From 2-02-FULL-47-50 sp964479045 (GTDB lineage Bacteria; Pseudomonadota; Gammaproteobacteria; Eutrophobiales; Eutrophobiaceae), in assembly GCA_964479045.1 (NCBI GenBank), contig CAYZJI010000011.1:1-64000 (forward strand): DNA of 64,000 bases, written 5' to 3'. Positions within the stretch are counted from its first letter, which is position 1. Every line of letters starts with the position of its first letter. Below are positions 34,858 through 43,526 of the stretch, piece by piece. The notes under the pieces are model-generated. The model was not told where the DNA came from and did not search any database. It saw nothing but the letters and a program-made list of their open reading frames with translations. The position numbers and the translations under genes are program-made.

Positions 34858-35005
34858 AGCAGGGTACCTGATTGTGTTACCGAGAGGTTATGATGGTATT
34901 CATTATTAAATATAAATCAAGAATTTAACTAAGCGGCTTTATTCTTTAACTGTAATTGAACCAAGTAATCTCGATTCATTATCATTATCCCGCTAGAATC
35001 GTTTT

Positions 35006-35536
35006 ATGCGCGGCCGCTTTATATTATCTGACCATTTATCAACATGGTTATCTATGATGATCATTATGGCGGCAGGCTTCTCTGGATGCAGTTCACCGAA
35101 ATCACAGGCATATCAGGCCTATCTGGATTTCTTACATGCGCAGGAAGTCACTCATAACTGCGAAGTTATGTATGCGATGACTGAAGACCAGGCGATTACT
35201 CATGTTGACAGGCTATGCAAGCCGATCAAGTACATGGACCCTGTCTTACACCAGGAAGTTTATCTCGGATCACCCATGAATATGATAAAGGATATGGAAC
35301 CTGCTCATACTCCATTTTTCCCTATGTTCAATGTCGAAAGAACTCTAATTTCACAAACCTATCTGGAAGATAGAAATCAAGTGGAACTGGTCATACAGTC
35401 CTTGTACAAGAACAAAGTCATGTTCGCATCATTATGGGAGCCCACGCAGTTACTCAAACATACTGTGACTCTCAGGCAATCGGGCTCAGGCTGGAAAATT
35501 ACGGGTTTCATAGAAGATGTGCTTGAGACCTATTAA
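35006..35536 (+). CDS. Putative lipoprotein of unknown function
   Basis: A 176-residue protein with a signal segment (residues 10-27) ending in the lipobox-like GFSGC (Cys28), so probably a lipoprotein. The mature part has several Met and Tyr residues and no motif I recognise. The end QSGSGWKITGFIEDVLETY looks like a beta-strand-rich NTF2-like or lipoprotein domain ending. The gene stands alone in an AT-richer stretch. The upstream 148 bases contain a half-match to a Fur box (34971-34989), too weak to call. Confidence 0.6.
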   Translation: MRGRFILSDHLSTWLSMMIIMAAGFSGCSSPKSQAYQAYLDFLHAQEVTHNCEVMYAMTEDQAITHVDRLCKPIKYMDPVLHQEVYLGSPMNMIKDMEPAHTPFFPMFNVERTLISQTYLEDRNQVELVIQSLYKNKVMFASLWEPTQLLKHTVTLRQSGSGWKITGFIEDVLETY

Positions 35537-35646
35537 TTTCAACCTGAGTTCAATCACCAATGGGGCCGGCATGTTATATATTCAATCAGTAATCTTTGAA
35601 TCAGAATAATATCGATTAATTTTTCAAGACTCACTACAATTTCAGT

Positions 35647-36285
35647 ATGTGCGGCCGCTTTTCTGTTATCAGTAATAACAAAAACCTCTCGGAACATTTC
35701 AAACTCGTACGGTCGGGGGATCTGTTACACAGTTATAACGTCAGCCCTTCTGCTGAAATCCCGGTCGTCCGGCTGGAACCGGATGGCCACACACTTACCC
35801 CCATGCACTGGGGTCTGATTCCACGCTGGGCCAAGGATTTCAAGATCAAACCTATCAATGCCAAGGCCGAAACACTGGATATCAAACCGTTTTTCCGTAC
35901 CGCGTTTAAGAAAAATCGTTGCCTGATCCCGGCCAATGGTTTTTATGAATGGAAACGCGATGGCAACCGCAAGCAACCCTTTTATTTCACACTAAAAGAT
36001 CGTGAGGTCATGGCCTTTGCCGGTTTATGGGATCAATGGGAACATGAGGGTGAAACCCTGCTGAGCTGTACCATCATAACCACAGAAGCCAACCCGGTGA
36101 TGAAACCTGTGCATGATCGCATGCCAGTAATCCTCGACCCGGACCAGTATGATGTCTGGCTCAAGGATGGAGGTAAAACACTGTTGCAACCTTATACGGG
36201 GTCAATGACGTCCTGCCCGGTCAGCACGGCTGTTAATAATCCGCGGCATGATGGTGAAGAATTAATTGCGCCCGTGTCCATTTAA
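35647..36285 (+). CDS. SRAP family protein (HMCES/YedK-like abasic-site shield)
   Basis: Covalently caps abasic sites in single-stranded DNA through its N-terminal Cys after Met removal. The 212 residues start with the diagnostic MCGRFSV (Cys2). Other active-site elements are present: INAKAETLD, RCLIPANGFYEWKRDG (catalytic Glu), and NPVMKPVHDRMPVIL (catalytic His). Length and motifs match YedK. It stands as a single gene; no LexA box was noticed upstream. The family role in DNA-protein crosslinking at abasic sites is well established. Confidence 0.94.
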   Translation: MCGRFSVISNNKNLSEHFKLVRSGDLLHSYNVSPSAEIPVVRLEPDGHTLTPMHWGLIPRWAKDFKIKPINAKAETLDIKPFFRTAFKKNRCLIPANGFYEWKRDGNRKQPFYFTLKDREVMAFAGLWDQWEHEGETLLSCTIITTEANPVMKPVHDRMPVILDPDQYDVWLKDGGKTLLQPYTGSMTSCPVSTAVNNPRHDGEELIAPVSI

Positions 36286-36359
36286 TACACATCAACATCC
36301 ACAAGAATGACCGGTACGATAGCAGTCCCTGAGGCTTCTTAATTAAATAAAGATTAATT

Positions 36360-36390
36360 GACTGGATGCTGGAACAAGTCCAGCATGACA
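36360..36390. repeat. Short palindromic repeat
   Basis: Contains TGCTGGAACAAGTCCAGCA (36367-36385), a perfect 7-base stem, preceded by GACTGGA and followed by TGACA. The GACTGGAT and ATGACA ends resemble half of the palindromic repeat at 2001-2072, so this may be a degenerate copy. It may serve as the terminator of the SRAP gene. Confidence 0.4.
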
Positions 36391-36418
36391 GAATAGAAAA
36401 CAGTTTATATTTTCCGCC

Positions 36419-36691
36419 ATGCACAACGAAACGATTACAGTCATCAATACCGAAAGTGGCCAGACCATGGATGTGGTTGTTTTGAACAAACGGGCCAGTC
36501 AAATCACCATCGTGATTGGCAAGGGCGTGCATAACGTTCAGTGTGATCTGGTGCCTACCAAAAATGGGCAGGCCTATGTGGGGAGTATTATGGGTCGGGA
36601 GATCATCTATCATCACAGTCGCGAACAGGTGCAGGCTGAACTGGATCAGGCCAACCCGTCCCTGAAGAAATCCAGGACTTTCAAGAAGTAA
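36419..36691 (+). CDS. Small conserved-looking protein of unknown function
   Basis: A 90-residue cytosolic protein with no signal or membrane segment. The central part alternates hydrophobic and polar residues as beta-strands (MDVVVLNKRASQITIVIGKG, then CDLVPTKNGQAYVGSIMG). The C terminus is helical and basic (REQVQAELDQ...KKSRTFKK), which could contact nucleic acid. I do not recognise the family. Codon use resembles the neighbours, and the ATG reading is the only long frame here. It is followed by another unknown gene on the same strand after 53 bases. Confidence 0.6.
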   Translation: MHNETITVINTESGQTMDVVVLNKRASQITIVIGKGVHNVQCDLVPTKNGQAYVGSIMGREIIYHHSREQVQAELDQANPSLKKSRTFKK

Positions 36692-36744
36692 AACCACTGA
36701 ACCCTGTGCTGGATGACAAATACTTCCATGGGGAGTGATTATCC

Positions 36745-37230
36745 ATGAAAGGCTGCCTTACTGTTATTGCCATATTAATTGCGCTGCTGGCCGGTGGCGG
36801 TGTTCTGGTCTGGATGAACCGCGATGTGATAACCACCGGCATATCGCAGGCTTTTGAACAGCCGGAATACGGCAAACAGGAATACATCGAAAAACATTAC
36901 GGTGATCTGCTTCGTTCCCTTGATACCGCGGCTACAACCTCTTCTTCCCTCTTTTCATTCGGCGCGGCAGTTGAAGCGATGGCACTGCCGGAAGCAGTGC
37001 TCTATGTTGGCATCACAAAAGGCGCGGAAGAAACAGACATCATCAAACGCTTTGACTGGAACGGCAGCAGCTTTTTTACCTCTGGCGGTTATGGTTCAGG
37101 CACATTGAGTTCAGCGGACACCAGCAAAACCATCATGATTTACAAAAACGAAGACGCCTGGACCTATATGGATGAGTTCGTCGTATATATCGAGTATCAA
37201 GGGGAAACTGAAGACAGCCCACCTCAATAA
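36745..37230 (+). CDS. Membrane-anchored protein of unknown function
   Basis: A 161-residue protein with one N-terminal transmembrane helix (GCLTVIAILIALLAGGGVLVWM, residues 3-24) and the rest probably periplasmic. The outer part contains helix-forming YGKQEYIEKHYGDLLRSL and a Gly/Ser-rich stretch (FTSGGYGSGTLSS) that could be a loop. It has an acidic tail. No family recognised. The start follows a GGGGAG ribosome site nine bases upstream. Possibly transcribed with the small gene before it. Confidence 0.6.
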   Translation: MKGCLTVIAILIALLAGGGVLVWMNRDVITTGISQAFEQPEYGKQEYIEKHYGDLLRSLDTAATTSSSLFSFGAAVEAMALPEAVLYVGITKGAEETDIIKRFDWNGSSFFTSGGYGSGTLSSADTSKTIMIYKNEDAWTYMDEFVVYIEYQGETEDSPPQ

Positions 37231-37328
37231 GGTAAATTCATAACTGGGTATACTGGCGGCTGTGGAGATCGTGTCCTAGACTCAAAAGTCAGTGCCGAAA
37301 GATTTGACTTGAAAGGAACCTGTTTCTT

Positions 37329-38411
37329 ATGCAACGCGCCTATAATTTTTGTGCAGGGCCCGCCGCTATTCCTGATCCCGTCTTGCAAAAAGCCAAAGAT
37401 GAGTTACTCAACTGGGGCGAAAGCGGAACATCGATCATGGAAATGAGCCACCGCAGCAAGGAGTTCCAGCAGATTGCCAGTGAAGCCGAGCAGGATCTGC
37501 GCGACCTGATGCATATTCCCAACAACTACAAGGTGTTGTTCCTGCAAGGTGGTGCCAGCAGCCAGTTCGCCGTAATTCCCATGAACCTGTTGCGCGGCAA
37601 AAAGACAGTGGATTATGTACGCACGGGAATATGGTCCAACAAGGCACTGGAACAGGCCAAGGCCTATTGTGATGTAAATGTTGCAGCTGACACCATGGAC
37701 AAGGGTTACAACTACATCCCGGAATTTTCATCGTGGCACCTGAATCCGGACGCCGCCTACCTCCACTATGCCTCGAACGAGACAGTCGGCGGTGTAGAAT
37801 TCAACTGGATACCGGACACGGGTGATGTGCCAATTGTGGTGGACATGTCATCCAATATCCTGTCGCGGCCCATGGATGTGAAGCGGTTTGGACTGATCTA
37901 TGCCGGTGCACAGAAAAATATTGGTCCCTCAGGTCTCGCGGTTGTCATAGTCCGTGATGATCTGATCAATAATCCCCTGCCAACAACGCCAATACCCCTG
38001 AACTATGCCGTACAGGCGCAGGATGCTTCGCTGTATAACACCCCACCAACCTTTGCCTGGTACCTGACAGGTCTTGTGTTCAAATGGCTGAAAGAACAGG
38101 GCGGACCTGAGGCAATGGAAGTCATTAATAAACGCAAGGCAAAGAAAATTTATGATGTGATTGATGCCACGGACTTTTATATCAACGCTGTCAAACCGGA
38201 TTGCCGCTCCATTATGAACATCCCGTTTCAATTACATGACAAATCGATGGACCCCGTGTTTATTTCAGAAGCCGCAGAACATGGCCTGTTAAATCTGAAT
38301 GGTTTCCGCACGGTGGGCGGAATGCGCGTGAGTATTTATAACGCCGTACCGGAAGAAGCAGTGGATGCGCTGGTGGTATTCATGAAGGATTTTCAAAAGA
38401 AACATGGATGA
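37329..38411 (+). CDS. serC: Phosphoserine aminotransferase
   Basis: PLP enzyme that makes 3-phosphoserine in serine synthesis and 4-phosphohydroxythreonine in pyridoxal phosphate synthesis. At 360 residues it has the standard length. The start MQRAYNFCAGPAAIPDPVL is the family N terminus. The glycine-rich phosphate site is FLQGGASSQFA and the PLP Lys lies in YAGAQKNIGPSG. The C terminus GFRTVGGMRVSIYNAVPEEAVDALV is conserved. The ribosome site is AAAGGAAC. No other ser or pdx gene lies next to it. The repeat fragment at 38419 begins a few bases after its stop. Confidence 0.97.
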   Translation: MQRAYNFCAGPAAIPDPVLQKAKDELLNWGESGTSIMEMSHRSKEFQQIASEAEQDLRDLMHIPNNYKVLFLQGGASSQFAVIPMNLLRGKKTVDYVRTGIWSNKALEQAKAYCDVNVAADTMDKGYNYIPEFSSWHLNPDAAYLHYASNETVGGVEFNWIPDTGDVPIVVDMSSNILSRPMDVKRFGLIYAGAQKNIGPSGLAVVIVRDDLINNPLPTTPIPLNYAVQAQDASLYNTPPTFAWYLTGLVFKWLKEQGGPEAMEVINKRKAKKIYDVIDATDFYINAVKPDCRSIMNIPFQLHDKSMDPVFISEAAEHGLLNLNGFRTVGGMRVSIYNAVPEEAVDALVVFMKDFQKKHG

Positions 38412-38418
38412 TTTGGCA

Positions 38419-38491
38419 GTGGCTCAGTTTGCCATTTCGAGCCCTGTCCCGAACGAATGTGAAGGAACCAGCCAGAAATCATTTCTGGCTA
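38419..38491. repeat. Fragment of a dispersed inverted-repeat family
   Basis: AGTGGCTCAGTTTG (38419-38432) matches the end of the MITE-like element at 51073-51180. TCCCGAACGAATGTGA (38448-38463) matches, in reverse, the interior of the element at 47724-47867. A perfect 10-base stem AGCCAGAAAT/ATTTCTGGCT (38471-38491) follows. It may also act as the serC terminator, but no T-run follows. Confidence 0.5.
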
Positions 38492-38634
38492 TATAATCAA
38501 GACTCCCCTACTATCCTCGCGGGTCAGTCATAGAGAACGCCGGTTGTTTATTCCGCTCGGATTGGGAATATACAAGGGATTTTTGAACCCGTGTATAATC
38601 TGGGATTGGTCGTTCTAACTCCGGGCAAATAAAA

Positions 38635-39423
38635 ATGAAACAAAGCAAACCGGGCATAATTCATATCGTTGTATCCATATTTATCACTGCCTTGGTGCTG
38701 GCTTTTCCTGCTCAGGCAGCGGACAAAGCACTACGCGTTGCACTTGAACACTGGCCACCCTACATCGATAAAGACCATGCTCAATATGGCCTGGCGACAG
38801 AACTGGTAATGGCCGCATTGGGACGTGCGGGATACAGCACCGAGACTACATTCGAAAACTGGACCACTGCACTGGAAGGCGCCGGCATCGGGGCTTACGA
38901 TGTGATCGTTGCCGCATGGTATTCGTCCGAACGGGAAGAGCTTTTCGAGTTCAGCAAACCCTACTTCTACAACGAAATAAAATTCATAAAACTCAAAAGC
39001 AAACCATTTGTATATAACGATTTCTCTGATTTGGAAGGACTTTATATTGGCACAGTAGAAAATTATGCCTACTCCCCCGGATTTGATACCAGCCATAAAC
39101 TGATACGAATTCCTGCGACCACCCTGGTTGATAACCTGTCCTTGCTGCAACGGGACCAGATTGATCTGACACTGGATGATGAATGGGTCATTCTTCATCA
39201 AATCAAGAAATACATGCCCGCATCCATGGAACGGTTCGAATTTCTGGACAAACCACTGGATGTACGCGGGTTACATCTAATGGTGAGCCGGAACAATCCA
39301 TCGCACAAGCAGATTGTTAATGATTTTGATCGCGCTATTATCGATATGAAATCTGATGGAAGTTTTGATGCGATTGCAAAGAAATATTATGACGAACTGA
39401 AATCTGCCGGCGGAAAGAAATAA
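38635..39423 (+). CDS. Periplasmic amino-acid-type substrate-binding protein (family 3)
   Basis: Solute-binding protein of the ABC/sensor type (PF00497), 262 residues. Signal peptide to about residue 28 (...FPAQAA), then RVALEHWPPYIDKD, GLATELVMAALGRAGY, the VIVAAWYSSEREELFEFSKPYFYNEI core, LEGLYIGTVENYAY, and the closing DGSFDAIAKKYYDEL. No ABC permease or ATPase is nearby, so it may be an orphan receptor or work with a distant transporter. Its ATG has no strong ribosome site, and a TATAAT (38594-38599) lies about 36 bases upstream. It converges with the next two genes. Confidence 0.85.
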   Translation: MKQSKPGIIHIVVSIFITALVLAFPAQAADKALRVALEHWPPYIDKDHAQYGLATELVMAALGRAGYSTETTFENWTTALEGAGIGAYDVIVAAWYSSEREELFEFSKPYFYNEIKFIKLKSKPFVYNDFSDLEGLYIGTVENYAYSPGFDTSHKLIRIPATTLVDNLSLLQRDQIDLTLDDEWVILHQIKKYMPASMERFEFLDKPLDVRGLHLMVSRNNPSHKQIVNDFDRAIIDMKSDGSFDAIAKKYYDELKSAGGKK

Positions 39424-39453
39424 CCTGAAGAACCGATCCGACTCAGGACCCTT

Positions 39454-39990
39454 TTAACGAGTTGATATGACATCCACAGCCACCTGCCCGTCTGTCCGGG
39501 TATACACATAATAACGGGATCCGTTGGCACAGGAGACGGTATGTTTATCCGTGGCTTGTGTCACCACCGAAGTGATGGCCTCACAAACATGGCCTGACAC
39601 CTCAATAATGGAAAACAGACTGCGAGCAACTTCAGTGTTATGTTCTGTCACTGTGCCGGTCATTTGATAGATTTGCCCTGTGAACGGGATGGCGCCATAC
39701 AGCTTGCCTATTCCTTTAAACACCAGTCCGGTGACATTATCCAGAACGTTGAGTAACCCGTTTGCAGTTTTACTGATACTGTACTGCCCTCCTTCTGCAC
39801 ACACGACCTCATAACCTTCATTACTGGTTTTCTCCAGTGCACGGATGCCGTCACAATTGATGCCCTGTACTGTCAGGGCAGTATTCAAATCATTGGCGAT
39901 AGCGGTTTCATCTTCGGCGACCTGGGCAGGAGCAGTCGCCGACAACATCACCATGCTTACCAACATGATCAATGCCCGATAATCTTTCAT
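39454..39990 (-). CDS. Exported protein of unknown function
   Basis: A 178-residue protein with a signal peptide (MKDYRALIMLVSMVMLSATAPAQ, cleavage near AQV). The mature part has four Cys residues in two pairs (INCDGIR...VVCAEGG and HVCEAI...VSCANGS), with the repeated pattern C-x(n)-C-A-x-G-x-x-Y (GGQYSI and GSRYYVYT), suggesting two copies of a small disulfide-bonded domain. No named family recognised. It follows the previous gene on the same strand; an upstream ATG at 40026 overlaps that gene's stop (ATGA), so the exact start is uncertain, but translation is probably coupled. Confidence 0.6.
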   Translation of the reverse strand: MKDYRALIMLVSMVMLSATAPAQVAEDETAIANDLNTALTVQGINCDGIRALEKTSNEGYEVVCAEGGQYSISKTANGLLNVLDNVTGLVFKGIGKLYGAIPFTGQIYQMTGTVTEHNTEVARSLFSIIEVSGHVCEAITSVVTQATDKHTVSCANGSRYYVYTRTDGQVAVDVISTR

Positions 39991-40022
39991 GGTGATATTG
40001 TTGTATTGATGCATTATAAAAT

Positions 40023-40427
40023 TCATATTTTCTGGAACAAGGCGTACTTGTCCGGCTCAGCCAGATACGACCACAAGAGTAATCTGACGCCATAGAGATC
40101 TTTGGCAAGTTGCGGGTCTTTGTTCTGAATCAACACCATGATTTCCTGTACCATCAAATCATAACTTTCCCTGAGTTCTTCGATGGTGGGCGGACGTTTG
40201 CCCTGATGATACTGGCCAAATGACTGGTTGAGACGTGTAATATTATTCTTGATGGAAAGCTTGGTGAAAACGCCCACGGCTTTTGTATTGTTAAAACGTT
40301 CCAGTAACTCATTAATGGCGGGATCCACTCCAGCAACATCGGCGACCGCATCCACAGGATACATCCCCCGGGCCAGCCCGGTTGCAATGATCAAGGTTAT
40401 GAACGCAGTAAACAATAATTTCAACAT
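40023..40427 (-). CDS. Exported protein of unknown function
   Basis: A 134-residue protein with a signal peptide (MLKLLFTAFITLIIATGLA, cleavage near residue 19-21). The mature part is helical and charged (NELLERFNNTKAVGVFTKLSIKNNITRLNQSF, PPTIEELRESYDLMVQEIMVLIQNKDPQLAKDL), with no Cys and no motif I recognise. It looks like a small periplasmic helical-bundle protein. It is the upstream member of a two-gene unit with the double-domain Cys protein that follows. Confidence 0.6.
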   Translation of the reverse strand: MLKLLFTAFITLIIATGLARGMYPVDAVADVAGVDPAINELLERFNNTKAVGVFTKLSIKNNITRLNQSFGQYHQGKRPPTIEELRESYDLMVQEIMVLIQNKDPQLAKDLYGVRLLLWSYLAEPDKYALFQKI

Positions 40428-40600
40428 TGATTATGAAGGCATGTGTAGTGCTGTGATAATAACGTAAAGAGAGGGCGAATTCAGAAAAATGACATTTGAA
40501 AAAAATTATCCATGTAGATGACTGTCCCGGGCGGCACTCAGGACATCAGGTGTGAGTGTCCATCCGCAATTATTTTGGGGGAACAGCACCCTGCCAAAAA

Positions 40601-41110
40601 TCAATTCATCAAATTCACAAAGGATTGATGTGGCCGCGGATTTACGATTGGAGTATTGCCGGGATGCGGACGTGGCCCCCCGTGATGGCCATATCCCCCA
40701 TGATGCGGATATGGATAATACACCGGATAGGATGGGTAATAGACCTGTTGCGGGCGGTAATACAGGCCTTGTTCGATCACGTTATAACGATTGGCATGTT
40801 TTTCATTGGCAATCCGTTTGGCCTCAAGTTCAAGCTCCCTCTGGGCCAGACGCTCCTCGGTGATTTGTCGCCGCCACTCTGTCATGGTTTCCAGCTGGTT
40901 GATGATGGAATAGTCTTCCGGATTGGCAATGGTCTCAGCATAAACCGGATATTCCAGTTCCTGTGCTTCAGTAATTGTCTGATCAGCCGGCGGCACATCG
41001 CTGAAATGCACTACCCCTTCGGCGTCGGTCCATTGATAGACTGTAGCGGCCGTGGCCGGCACGACCGTCGCCAGTATCAGGATCATGGAAGAAATAATTT
41101 TTGCGTTCAT
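40601..41110 (-). CDS. DUF4124 domain-containing exported protein
   Basis: A 169-residue protein. The signal peptide MNAKIISSMILILATVVPATAA is followed at once by the DUF4124 core TVYQWTDAEGVVHFSDVPP, a short beta motif found at the N terminus of many gammaproteobacterial secreted proteins. A helical charged segment follows (residues 75-112, rich in Arg and Glu), then a Tyr/Pro/His/Gly-rich tail (YYPSYPVYYPYPHHGGYGHHGG). The tail could bind metal through its His residues; this is speculation. Function of the domain is unknown. Confidence 0.8.
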   Translation of the reverse strand: MNAKIISSMILILATVVPATAATVYQWTDAEGVVHFSDVPPADQTITEAQELEYPVYAETIANPEDYSIINQLETMTEWRRQITEERLAQRELELEAKRIANEKHANRYNVIEQGLYYRPQQVYYPSYPVYYPYPHHGGYGHHGGPRPHPGNTPIVNPRPHQSFVNLMN

Positions 41111-41161
41111 ACCGGCAGTATAGACAATTTACGGGTAAAAAATTCCGGCAAACCCGTAAAA

Positions 41162-41935
41162 TCAGGCCTTGGCAGGCGCTTCAGGGTAGCACTGGATGCT
41201 GTTACCACCGCTCTTCTTGGCTTTTTCCAGCGCCTCCTCCGCCAGACTGATGATTTTGTTGTTGTCGATGTCCTTGTCAACATAGGGTCTGCTGGCCACC
41301 ACGCCGATGCTGATGGTGATGCTGATTTCCTCACGGGTGTCCCGGTGCAGGAGTTTTTTACCTTCAAGCAGACGCCGCAAACGCTTGGAGAAATTGACGG
41401 TCTGCTCCATGTTGGTTTCCGGCAGCAGGCAAACAAACCGGTTATCCCCGTAGCGCGCATAGATATCGGTAATCCGCAGGTTGTCCTTCATGAGATCAGA
41501 CATGTCCTGCAGGATTTCATCGCCGGTTTCGTGGCCGAAGCGGCTGTTGATAGCCTTGAAGTTATCAATGTCCAGCATCAAACAACACAATTCCTTCCCG
41601 TAGCGCCGTGACCGCTCCAGCTCACGGGTAAACAACGTATTGAAATGACGGCGGTTGAAAGCGCGCGTTAACTCATCCGTCGTTGACATGACCTTGAGCT
41701 GCTCGCCGGTACTGTCGAGTTTACGTATCATGCTCTTCCTGATCACGTAAATGAAAAATAACGTGGTGAAGTACAGGATTACCGCGACAGCAGCGAGGAT
41801 GCGTCGATCGACGAGTCCGAAGCCGGCCACGAGCAATCCTGTCACCATGCAAAAGGAAATAATCAGGGTATAAAAACCCGAGAGTTGTGCAAAAGAAACT
41901 TCTCCCAGTATCGGATTCAGTTTTTTACGGGGCAT
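41162..41935 (-). CDS. Membrane GGDEF-domain protein with a degenerate active site
   Basis: A 257-residue protein with two transmembrane helices (about residues 17-40 and 46-64) and a C-terminal GGDEF domain (from TTDELTRAFNRRHF, residue 85). The active-site loop reads RYGDNRF (161-167) instead of R-x-G-G-D/E-E-F, so the metal- and GTP-binding acidic residues are lost. The inhibitory-site motif RxxD is kept (RITD, 154-157), as are LDIDNFKAINSRFGHETGDE and ISIGVV. It is therefore more likely a c-di-GMP receptor or regulator than a cyclase. The gene stands alone behind a 50-base gap. Confidence 0.88.
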   Translation of the reverse strand: MPRKKLNPILGEVSFAQLSGFYTLIISFCMVTGLLVAGFGLVDRRILAAVAVILYFTTLFFIYVIRKSMIRKLDSTGEQLKVMSTTDELTRAFNRRHFNTLFTRELERSRRYGKELCCLMLDIDNFKAINSRFGHETGDEILQDMSDLMKDNLRITDIYARYGDNRFVCLLPETNMEQTVNFSKRLRRLLEGKKLLHRDTREEISITISIGVVASRPYVDKDIDNNKIISLAEEALEKAKKSGGNSIQCYPEAPAKA

Positions 41936-42129
41936 GGCATGGGGCCTTAATCATTATAGTTATTCTATTAACCCGGCCGGGTGGCTGGTAATGCAAGCTA
42001 TAGGTAGATAATAGCAAGGATTTAAACAAGGTCTATGAGCCAACGGCAAATTGATGACAGGTCTGGTATGTTTATCACATTATTAATCCCTGTTTCACAG
42101 GACCCTGGATTCCTCTAGACTGCTGATTT

Positions 42130-42552
42130 ATGAGTCAGACGAACATCAGGATTGTTTTCATAGCCGCCATTGTTGCCGTGCTATGGGGCGGCTACGAAAT
42201 TGCCAAAGCCACCTACACCGCGATGGCCTGGGAGAAGGTGGAAGGGACGATTGTTGACCTGGAACATCGCACATGGTCCTGTGGTAAAGGGGTACGTCAA
42301 TGTTTTGTCCCGATTATTGGCTACCATGTCAGCGAAGAGTATTACACCGTCCTTGCAGAGAAAAAATTTAACCGCGATGAACCCAAACATCTTGTCGGCA
42401 GCAAGGTCGATGTATATTACTCATCACACAATCCTGCCGATGCCACCCTTGGCGGTGAATACGGGCCAATGAACCACGGGATACTCATCTTTCTGATCGG
42501 CACAGTGGTGCTGATTATTTTCTGGTTTATGCGTGGACGCAGCCGCGATTAA
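42130..42552 (+). CDS. DUF3592-like membrane protein
   Basis: A 140-residue protein with two transmembrane helices (about residues 8-28 and 117-136). They enclose a periplasmic beta domain of the DUF3592 type: WEKVEGTIVDLEHR, VPIIGYHVSEEYYTVLAEKKF, VGSKVDVYYSSHNPADATLGG. There are two Cys (SCGKGVRQC) that may form a disulfide. The family is widespread and of unknown function. It starts a plus-strand pair with the next gene, 48 bases downstream. Confidence 0.75.
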   Translation: MSQTNIRIVFIAAIVAVLWGGYEIAKATYTAMAWEKVEGTIVDLEHRTWSCGKGVRQCFVPIIGYHVSEEYYTVLAEKKFNRDEPKHLVGSKVDVYYSSHNPADATLGGEYGPMNHGILIFLIGTVVLIIFWFMRGRSRD

Positions 42553-42600
42553 CCCTGTTTTTACATGTACGTTTTTGTACTGATGTTCTAGAATTATTAC

Positions 42601-43365
42601 ATGCACTACAGGTCCGATCTGATACTCAAACGCCGGTTCAAGCCGGTATGTATTGCGGCCTTGTTGTTTCTGACCAGCCCGCCTTCTTACGCCTATGGCG
42701 GATATCATTATGGCTATCACCATGGTTATTATGGCGGCCATGTCTCTTATGGATATCATGGGCATGATGACACTGCCGGTTATGTGGTCCTGGGGATTCT
42801 GGGCGCACTATTGCTGGGTCATATTTTCAGCCAGGATGATGACTACCGTTATCCGCGCCGGACTTCAGAGCCCGTTGTTTATACCCCGCCCCCGGCTCCG
42901 GTTGTTGTTCCTGCCCGCCAGCGGGTACCACAGTATAATTATGCTGCAGATGAAGGCTGGAACAAGCTCATCAGCGGCGATGCCGGACATGCGCTCGATA
43001 TTTTTGCCGTTCAGTCGCAGCAGAATCTGGAATCAGGAATACCCCGCATTGGGTTTGCACTGGCCGCCGCTGCAATAGGTGAACGGGAACGGGCTGTGCG
43101 CGCCATGCGTAAAGCCGTCACTACCGATCCGGAAGCCCTGAATCTGGTACAGAATGATGAGGAATTGATGACCACCATCGATTTTCTGAATGATGTGTAC
43201 AAGGAAGAATTGACCGTGAATCCAGCCAACAGCGATAACACCTTCATGGTGGCTGCGCTGTCCTATATCAGGGAAGATTATTCAACTGCGAATAATTTGC
43301 TTTCAGACAACGATCAGAGTTTCAGTGCTATCAAGCTTAAAGAACTTCTTGCCAGACATTACTAA
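42601..43365 (+). CDS. Exported Gly/Tyr/His-rich protein with a helical C-terminal domain
   Basis: A 254-residue protein. After a signal segment (KPVCIAALLFLTSPPSYA) comes a low-complexity stretch rich in Gly, Tyr and His (GGYHYGYHHGYYGGH, residues 33-47), a hydrophobic segment (TAGYVVLGILGALLLGHIF), a proline-rich linker (VYTPPPAPVVVPARQ), and a helical TPR-like C-terminal half (LISGDAGHALDIFA...RAVRAMRKAVTTDPEAL). The His/Tyr stretch might bind metal. I do not recognise the whole protein. It is probably membrane-tethered with the C-terminal domain in the periplasm. Confidence 0.65.
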   Translation: MHYRSDLILKRRFKPVCIAALLFLTSPPSYAYGGYHYGYHHGYYGGHVSYGYHGHDDTAGYVVLGILGALLLGHIFSQDDDYRYPRRTSEPVVYTPPPAPVVVPARQRVPQYNYAADEGWNKLISGDAGHALDIFAVQSQQNLESGIPRIGFALAAAAIGERERAVRAMRKAVTTDPEALNLVQNDEELMTTIDFLNDVYKEELTVNPANSDNTFMVAALSYIREDYSTANNLLSDNDQSFSAIKLKELLARHY

Positions 43366-43475
43366 TCCATATCAGTCGTGGTGATAAATCCACGCATTAT
43401 TTTGAAATCCCATTCTGCCCAGTCATAAGGCGCAATGCGTGTATAACCCAATGTATCTGTCACATGTTTCACCTG

Positions 43476-43511
43476 ATCAAAAATCAGTGCCGATTTTGAG
43501 TTATCGGCACT
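43476..43511 (-). terminator. Rho-independent terminator
   Basis: The minus strand has a perfect 9-base stem AGTGCCGAT / ATCGGCACT with an 8-base loop, followed by GATTTTTGAT. It begins about 16 bases after the stop codon of the gene at 43527-43910 and should end that transcript. Confidence 0.75.
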
Positions 43512-43526
43512 GAGCTGTCCTGTTAA

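Noticed and set aside
34971..34989. Possible Fur box before the lipoprotein gene
   Set aside because: Only about 13 of 19 consensus positions match and one half of the dyad is absent.
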